A DNA stretch of 64,000 nucleotides, taken from NCBI RefSeq assembly GCF_018873765.1, contig NC_057925.1, positions 15,511,568 through 15,575,567 on the forward strand, read 5' to 3'. A model generated the notes under the pieces. The model was not told the DNA's origin. It searched no databases and worked only from the letters and a program-made list of their open reading frames with translations. The stretch's first letter is position 1. Every line of letters starts with the position of its first letter. Source of the DNA: Telopea speciosissima (Eukaryota > Streptophyta > Magnoliopsida > Proteales > Proteaceae). Positions 57,885 through 64,000 of this stretch are shown in pieces. The position numbers were made by a program, and so were the translations under genes.

Positions 57885-58025
57885 CAAAGTTTTCTTCCAC
57901 TCATAGAGGATAGTTCACCCATCATCCTAGGGTTCACAAATCCCGCTTAGGGTTTAAGTATGTTTCAAAATACCCTCCCAATATCCATTCCCGCCTTCTC
58001 CCGCCCATCGGTGAATGAGATCCCA
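57885..58025. mobile_element. MITE, truncated copy of the 4.8-kb family
   Basis: AAGTTTTCTTCCACTCATAG and AGTTCACCCATCATCCTA match 4800-4952 in order. The expected right arm is missing where the copia LTR begins. Confidence 0.6.
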
Positions 58026-58440
58026 TTCACCGTGTATGTTAGAAAAAAACGAAGATAAAGAGAAGAACAATCACACAAACATACAAGACCAGATTTTACA
58101 TGGTTCACCCTCAAGTAGGTAGCTACATCCACGGTTGGTGAGAGTATGATTTCACTATTTCTTTGAAGCAAAAATTACAGACCCTCAGATATCTTTCACA
58201 CCCTCACAAAGAGATAAGAACTTATACTTTATAAGGAAACTCTATCCCAAAAAAGTACAAAAATGCCTCTAGAAGCCCAAGAGACCCACCTGGACTGGTT
58301 TAGACCTGAACCCAACATATGTCGATATACATAACATTTTGAAAGTCTTGCCGAGCTCTACAGGGGCCAGGCCTATGGCTCGGAGGTATGCACTTTTAAG
58401 CCATTCTGTCGCATTTCGAAGGCGAAATGGCCCGTCGAAG
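58026..58440 (-). mobile_element. Ty1/copia LTR remnant
   Basis: Read on the minus strand it shares TTTCGCCTTCGAAATGCG and AAAAGTGCATAC with the remnant at 2440-2830, and contains a GGGTGAACCATGTAAAAT block of copia LTR type. No internal domains are adjacent. Fossil; boundaries approximate. Confidence 0.55.
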
Positions 58441-58949
58441 AATCACCACAGAACTTTCTGGATTGAGATCAAGCTTCACCAATAACACCGCACTGACAAA
58501 CCTTAAACTAATAAGGAAACTTGGACCCAAAAAAACTAATAAAGAAAACTTCTTTTCTCACGCTTTCCTGTTCTTTTTCTCATGCCTTAGATACTTTCTT
58601 TGCCTCATCAAACATCTTTCTTCTCGTGATCTTACCCTAAGATCAAGATGGGTTCCTTGTCTTCCTTGGAAGAGCTTCCCTTGTTATAGTATCCTTCCTC
58701 TTGAAGGGATGAGTCCATTGTTGATGACTATCAAGACGCTAAAATCTCTAATCCATATCAATGGTACTAATTTTCTTACCACTAGTGGAATTAAGCTAAA
58801 TTTAATCTTCTATATATATATATATATATATAGGAAGAAAGAATGCCACATGGTCACGTGGTTCTTGCGTCTAGACACGGAAAAGTGCCGCACTCCCCCC
58901 ACCCCCAATGAAATAAAAAATGGTAATAAATATATGGAAAAAAAAATTT
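58441..58949. other. intergenic with a TA microsatellite
   Basis: No gene supported; the 194-codon open frame here has no recognisable domain. A (TA)n run spans about 58811-58833. Confidence 0.4.
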
Positions 58950-59095
58950 CTATTTGGGAGTGTGGCCTATGCCAGCACTCCCATGAGTATATCTCTCTCC
59001 TCTCAATATGAAAAGACATATTTCCCCATTGTTTTGAGGTGGAGAGAGATAGACACATGGGAGTGCGGGCATAGGCCACACTCTCAGACAGAAAA
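58950..59095. mobile_element. foldback MITE, second copy of the 40489 family
   Basis: GTGGCCTATGCCAGCACTCC mirrors GGGAGTGCGGGCATAGGCCAC, with inner arms ATATCTCTCTCC/GGAGAGAGATAG. Confidence 0.75.
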
Positions 59096-59685
59096 CTACT
59101 TCCTTAAATATATTTATGCTTTTGTGTGCATTCTCATTGGCCCTGTGCTCATGCAGGCGTTATATGTCCATTTTATTGGGGACTAGAGAACCCTAACTGG
59201 TCATGTAACCCTTGCACATGCACGATAGCCAATAAAAATGTGCATAGAGACATTGGTTTAAATGCAATTTTCCATTTCACTGGGGGCTAGATGACATTTA
59301 CCAAAAAAAAAAAGAAAAAGCAGAGAGGGGCCTGCATAGTCTTCTTGCGGGGGGGCTGAATCATCGTGGTACGCACAAAGGCATTGATTTGTGTCTAGTG
59401 CAGAAGCCAGACTAATCATGTGAGGGGTTAGCATTCTTTTTGCCAAAAACTAAACCTTTTCTTCTCTATAACATTTAAAAGAGAATAGACACTGGAATTG
59501 AAAATGATATCAACAAAATTTCTGTATTTCTATGTCTAACACTCACTCCTCAATGCACAAACTCAAAAGTTACAACACGAAATTTCTAAAAATCATCAGG
59601 GAGACCCCAATCATTATTAGATATCTCTTCATATATCAGTTTTTAGATCCAAAAGTGACATAGGGGTGTAACAGAACGAGAACTT
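59096..59685. other. intergenic and sHSP3 3' flank
   Basis: No gene. The last roughly 200 bp probably include the sHSP3 3' UTR, since sHSP3 reads toward lower coordinates. Confidence 0.4.
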
Positions 59686-60165
59686 CTAGCCAGAGATTTC
59701 AATGGTTTTGACCTCTGCCTTCTTTACTTCTTCCTTGGGTACGGTGACAGTGAGCACTCCATTCTCCATTGCAGCCTTCACCTGATTGATCTCGGCATTC
59801 TCAGGCAACCTGAACCTGCGCAAGAACTTGCCACTGCTACGCTCAACCTGGTGCCACTGCTCACTCTTCTCTTCCTGCTCTTTACTCCTCTCTCCACTGA
59901 TCTGGAGAACTCTGCCTTCCTCCATTTCAACTTTCACTTCTTCCTTCTTGATACCAGGAAGATCAGCTTTGAAGATATGGGCTTCTGGGGTCTCCTTCCA
60001 ATCGATTCGGGCATTGGCAAACGCAGCTGTTTCATTGGAGACTTGGGAGCGAGGAACAGATAAGGAAGTTGAGAAGGGAAAGTTGTCGAATGGATCCCAG
60101 ATATCCATTGAGAATGGATCGGAGATGGTTCGCCGGCCACCAAAGAAACTTGGGATGAGCGACAT
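59686..60165 (-). CDS. class I small heat-shock protein (sHSP3)
   Basis: An intronless 159-residue cytosolic class I sHSP, an oligomeric holdase. The first ATG is at 60165; two codons of open frame upstream start with GTG and are not used. The N-terminus [12 protein letters not shown], then [11 protein letters not shown], is the full-length class I arm, eight residues longer than sHSP2. The alpha-crystallin domain starts near [19 protein letters not shown]. It holds consensus II ([20 protein letters not shown]) and consensus I ending [11 protein letters not shown]. The IxI tail TIEISG is present. It converges with sHSP2, with the MULE between them. The promoter carries TATA and two copies of a heat-shock block. 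Confidence 0.96.
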   Translation of the reverse strand: MSLIPSFFGGRRTISDPFSMDIWDPFDNFPFSTSLSVPRSQVSNETAAFANARIDWKETPEAHIFKADLPGIKKEEVKVEMEEGRVLQISGERSKEQEEKSEQWHQVERSSGKFLRRFRLPENAEINQVKAAMENGVLTVTVPKEEVKKAEVKTIEISG

Positions 60166-60282
60166 TGCCACTGATTTAGGCTTTGTTTAGGGATTGACAC
60201 GAATTGCAGAGAACTCTTCACAGATTACTTGATGCTTGGTGTAAAACTTACTGAATGTTGTTGGGAAAGGACATGAATCCTA

Positions 60283-60331
60283 TATTTATAGAACAGGGGA
60301 CGGAGGATTCCAGTACTTTCTCGGGTTTTCC
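60283..60331 (-). promoter_or_regulatory. sHSP3 TATA box and proximal block
   Basis: TATAAATA on the minus strand (60290-60283), preceded upstream by CCTGTTC, matches the sHSP2 TATA region. GAGAAAGTACTGGAATCC at 60302-60331 aligns with GGGAAAGTACTGGAATCC of sHSP2. The start codon is about 118 bp downstream of TATA. Confidence 0.8.
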
Positions 60332-60416
60332 TTCACCTGGCTATAAAATTTCCTTGAAATTATTTGGAAAAGAAGACAAGAATCTGATGCTTTCCTTTAT
60401 TTTTCTTTCTTCAGAT

Positions 60417-60431
60417 ATTCCTGAACATTCT
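60417..60431 (-). promoter_or_regulatory. heat-shock element 1 of sHSP3
   Basis: On the minus strand AGAATGTTCAGGAAT: three perfect alternating GAA/TTC units in the same GTGCTAGAATGTTC context as sHSP2. Confidence 0.85.
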
Positions 60432-60554
60432 AGCACTTTCTCAGCCAGTTGAAACTTTTTTATAATCTTGGCCTGGGCTGTTAATGCGTTGGGCCAGGAA
60501 CCCAAGCCACCCAAATAGATTTCTGGTGCTTTACTTGATTCTTCTTTCTTCAGA

Positions 60555-60569
60555 TTTCGTGAACATTCT
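60555..60569 (-). promoter_or_regulatory. heat-shock element 2 of sHSP3
   Basis: On the minus strand AGAATGTTCACGAAA: again three perfect units, on the second copy of the duplicated promoter segment, 138 bp further upstream. Confidence 0.85.
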
Positions 60570-60665
60570 AGCACTTTCTCAGCCATTTGAGACTTTTGGC
60601 AATGTGGGTTCAAATTGTGGGGTGTAAATGCATTGGATTAGGAACAAGAACCACCCAAATATTTC

Positions 60666-61397
60666 TTCACTTAAGTATAACAAACCTAGTTTTTCATTGT
60701 ATAATCTATTATGTATAGTAATAATCAAACAATTATTGTTTATAATCCATAACTTATTGCCATAATTGATTATTTATAAATAGATCATAAATGTAAATAT
60801 AAATTATGCCAAAGAGATAAATTGATAGGTAAAAATTTTGTGGGGATATTGTTCATAGCACTACTTAACTATTTGGTCAACTCAATATACAATTAGTTAA
60901 AATTTGTTGACTAGAAAACAAAAAAACATATACTTAAACGTTAAGAATGATGGGATATATGGTTATGGAATGCCGAATTTGACACATTGCTTGTTCATGT
61001 GGTTTACAATTTATCGTAGAGTCAGTTTATTGAATGTATTTTACCAAAAATTACAGATGAGAAACGCCAATGACAGATCTTTCAGAACCCACTGTCTTCA
61101 CTTTTAAATCTGTTCTTCCCTTTCTTCTTTTTGCTCCTTTTTCCCCTCTTTTTCTTTTCCATATATGATACGTTTCTGTAAGGTATATAATCTACATTAT
61201 TCCTGCAAAAAAAAAAAAAATCCTATTTTATTCTTCGTAATCCAAAAAATTGAAAATTTTACTTCAATTTTGCAGTTCCATTGCCGACAGAATTTCAATA
61301 TATCCATATTTTCGGCTTTTAATTCTTGCATTCATTTACGTGGGGATTCTCTGTTTATCTGGTTTGTTTTTTAATATTCTACTGGCTCTTGATGCAG
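60666..61397. other. intergenic or promoter of the next gene
   Basis: AT-rich to about 61090, then a strongly pyrimidine-rich stretch (61100-61165) that may be the leader of the gene at the right edge. If so, a 5' UTR intron ends at the acceptor TTGATGCAG (61397). Confidence 0.35.
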
Positions 61398-64000
61398 ATA
61401 AGAAGTTCGTGAGAACACATTCTAGGGGTGTTTTTAATGATTGGGTCCCGAATTCATGGGGTTGTAATGACTCCTGTGCAAGGAAACTCGACTTCCCACG
61501 TCCACAATTCTTCAGGTACTTTCGGGTTTTGTCTCCTTCATTTCTTCCTCTTTTGCAGATAGATTTTTTTTTTTTTTTTGGGTATCCTTCAGGGGAAATT
61601 CATAACTAATGCCAACATTTGTTTTCAAATAGAAAGTTATAGCAAAAGATAGATGAATTTTAGGGTGTTGAGGAACCTTGAATTTCCCAATAAAATTATG
61701 TGAAAGGAACAGAGGAAGTGGTGAAGCTAGGTGCAAAACCAAGGTATTAGGAAAAGAATAAACAAGTGGATGAACAAATTAATGCCAAGTGGTTAAAGGA
61801 GGCTGGGGTATGTTGATCATAAATTTGTTGTCGATTGTAGACTAGTTCTTGTGCATCATTTGCTGAAGCACATTCCTCACTGATTTTGCCTGTTTTGGGA
61901 GTTCTTTAATTGGGATTCTAGCTATTTTAGAAAAGTGAGTTAGTTATTGTTGGGAATATAGCGCTCACAATGGCTCAAAAAGCTATTATATCATTGAGAA
62001 AGGTTGCTAAGCAAAGTTGGTAAATTTGAGAAAAAAACAGAGTATGATGGAAACTGAAAGTTATTGGATTTTGGCAGAAAAGTTTGCTTTTATCTGGGTG
62101 AATGATATCTATTCAATCCCCATCCCTCTGGCCAAAAAACAGAAGAGAGGAATTCTCAGGTTGAACTTGATTTTTGTTGTAAGAGTATACAGTTATATAC
62201 TTCACTCCCATCCTTCTGTGATTTCCTTAGTAGTGCGGTATAGAAGGTATCAAAAGGTTTGTTAAGGATTTAACAAAATACAGTGCTGGGACTTGAAGAA
62301 ACTTGTTTAATTGTCATTATGCCATCACTCTGTGTGTAGCTTCTGTTTTGCAAGAATAGAAGGGTGTCATTTGATTGCGTGAGAATCGGATAAATTTAGT
62401 ACCATGTATAGCAAGTAGATTTTACATCTTATGAGTGCCCAAACCTGCTTTGGTATAACGCTTCCTTTTTGTACTTTGCTTCCACCTAATTTATTATGGA
62501 AGTTGAGCTGGTCACGTTAAATTATTTTGAATGTTGTGATTCTGGTTCCACATAATGTGTGCATGATGTGTTTTATTATATTTTTTCCTTGTTAATTAGA
62601 AATCATAAATCAACATATTATTGTTTCTCTTTTTCTACCCAAAATATTTATCTGTACAAGGTCGTTCATTTGATAAGGTCCTCTTTTAGATATTGTCCAT
62701 TGGCCATTCTAGTACTTCCATAGTCATTTTTCTGGCCTCTGAATTTCTCCAGGTTGCTACAAATCAATGATTGATGAAGCATCCGACTGACACATTACTT
62801 CTATCAAAACAAACTCAGATTTAGATGTATATATCATAATTGTTTACTCCATTTACGTTTCATCAACTCAAGAATTTTGAGGACAAATTTTAGAATACCG
62901 TATCCTTGTTTCTTTTCCATCATCTGTTGGGGTCATCATTCATCAATTCATCTTGTTCCTTATCTATCTAGTTTTCCAATGTTTCAAACTTGATTCAACT
63001 TCCTACCTCCTTTTACGCCAGTTCAATTTTTTATATATTGGACATTGTGTGATTCATTTCTTGGGTTATCAAACTTGACCTTCTTTTCATAAGAATGGTT
63101 TTCTTCGTTCATCAACTCATCAGATAGATCTTTCTTTGGCAGCAAGGTTGAAGCATGCAGACAGCTCTTTCATCTTAATTTCTAGTAGAGGAACAATGAC
63201 TTAATCTCTTTTCTTCACTTATTCTCTTCCAAATCATTTCTTGTAAAAAAAAATCAGGATATTTTATTTTTTATTTTTCTTTACTTATCAACTGTCCTAG
63301 CAATCTGCTACTTTCCATTAATATATGCCTATCACTCCTCTAAGAGTGAGAATAATTAGATGATAACTATGAATTGCTAACTGAAAGAATAGATCTTTCA
63401 TTACCAGTCTATTGATTCTTCACATCAGGCTCATAAATTATGTATGCATAAGTGTACTGCTTTTTTGAATTGATATTTCATTACTTGTTGACTAATTCTT
63501 CATATCAGACTCATAAATATATGCAGAAGTGTACTGCTTTTTCTCAATAACATCCATACAAGGTTAGTCTTCCGTGGAATTAATTCATTCCTTAGCCAGT
63601 TTTATTTGTGAAAGCTTATTTCCCATTTATCTCCTTGTAGCCCTACTTGAATTAATCAATTAGCAACCTTTTTCGGTTTAAAAGTATTGGTGGATAGGAA
63701 GATGTTGTTTTTCCATGACTTCCTACTGCTTCACAAATTGTGCCCCAATTAACTTTTAAAGTGGGAATTTCGTGGTGAGCTTTTCTTAAATTGTTTTATT
63801 TTTTATCGTAGGGTCAGGGTCTTCTCTAAGGGACCTCCTGTACTCAGACCCTTCAACAAGTTGGACTTCTGAAGATAGTGAAAACTATTCTGCAGGTAGT
63901 TCTCTGACTGTCTGAAGTTGCTTTAAGTTATATTGAATTATATTTGTCCCTAATACACACTGGAATTTGATTTTTTGTGCAATTAAATTTCTCTTGGGCT
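61398..64000 (+). CDS. probable start of an unidentified gene, cut by the window edge
   Basis: Not recognised. A first coding exon is proposed at 61398-61515: acceptor TTGATGCAG, ATG at 61437 giving MIGSRIHGVVMTPVQGNSTS and six more residues, donor CTTCAG|GTACTT. A second is proposed at 63812-63895: acceptor TTATCGTAG, 84 nt reading SGSSLRDLLYSDPSTSWTSE and on, donor CTGCAG|GTAGTT. Both junctions are phase 1, so the frame carries across, and the second exon is free of stops in that frame. Ser-rich, low-hydrophobicity sequence suggests a disordered N-terminus. Other exons may lie in the 2.3-kb gap. The product cannot be named from this much. Confidence 0.35.
63396..63544. repeat. 80-bp tandem duplication
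   Basis: TTTCATTAC...CTCATAAAT...AAGTGTACTGCTTTT occurs twice (63396-63475 and 63476-63544) with moderate divergence. It lies in a presumed intron. Confidence 0.7.

Larger units (their letters stand above)
60400..60665 (-). repeat. tandem duplication of the sHSP3 distal promoter
   Basis: Two adjacent diverged copies with a period of about 138 bp (about 60400-60525 and 60538-60665). Shared blocks are TTTCTTCAGAT, GAACATTCTAGCACTTTCTC followed by AGCCA, and GCCACCCAAATA or ACCACCCAAATA. Confidence 0.8.

Noticed and set aside
58427-59011. A 194-codon open frame on the plus strand
   Set aside because: No domain; it runs through a TA microsatellite and into a MITE.
60166-60171. Two extra N-terminal codons for sHSP3
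   Set aside because: The upstream codon is GTG. The ATG at 60165 gives the standard [10 protein letters not shown] start.
61250-61609. A 119-codon frame beginning MKILLQFCSSIADR
   Set aside because: It overlaps the proposed first exon in another frame. The splice sites and phase support the frame starting at 61437 instead.

Overview
This is nuclear DNA of a flowering plant. The genes have spliced GT-AG introns, the intergenic DNA is AT-rich, and it holds Ty3/gypsy and Ty1/copia fossils, L1-type LINE ends, Au-like SINEs and many small foldback MITEs. I cannot name the species. The window is gene-poor: five genes are well supported (a mitochondrial-type CPN10 co-chaperonin, a serine carboxypeptidase-like enzyme and three class I small heat-shock proteins), and a sixth probably runs off the right edge.

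Layout. 1-8.2 kb: intergenic, with foldback MITEs, one Ty1/copia LTR remnant and no gene I can support. 8.2-22.2 kb: a three-layer nest, in which a 13.6-kb Ty3/gypsy Del/Tekay-like fossil (8249-21878, TSD CCTAT) sits inside one arm of a foldback MITE (direct repeats CAACCATT), which itself sits inside a LINE RNase H remnant. 24.0-35.4 kb: CPN10, with three exons and a 10.5-kb second intron full of LTR fossils, an inverted pair of copia LTRs and a SINE fragment with an 18-bp TSD. 35.4-41.8 kb: intergenic, with a diverged segmental duplication and more MITEs. 41.8-44.6 kb: a ten-exon serine carboxypeptidase-like gene on the minus strand whose seventh intron lacks a correct in-frame donor. 46-48 kb: copia remnants. 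48.4-60.6 kb: three intronless class I sHSP genes (minus, plus, minus), separated by a solo LTR with a GC-rich minisatellite, a GGT-rich microsatellite, a LINE end, foldback MITEs and a 2.8-kb Mutator-like element with long TIRs and a 9-bp TSD. 61.4-64.0 kb: probable first exons of an unidentified gene.

How the parts fit. Four of the five firm genes are protein-folding or heat-stress genes within about 36 kb. The sHSP genes share a promoter block containing a heat-shock element. In sHSP3 that block lies on a tandemly duplicated segment. In sHSP1 the promoter has been cut by a solo LTR whose own TATA box points at the gene. Transposons therefore appear to have remodelled the promoters and spacing of this small heat-shock cluster.

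Limits: identifications rest on reading motifs by eye. Percent identities, exact repeat boundaries away from the quoted target-site duplications, and expression are not measured.
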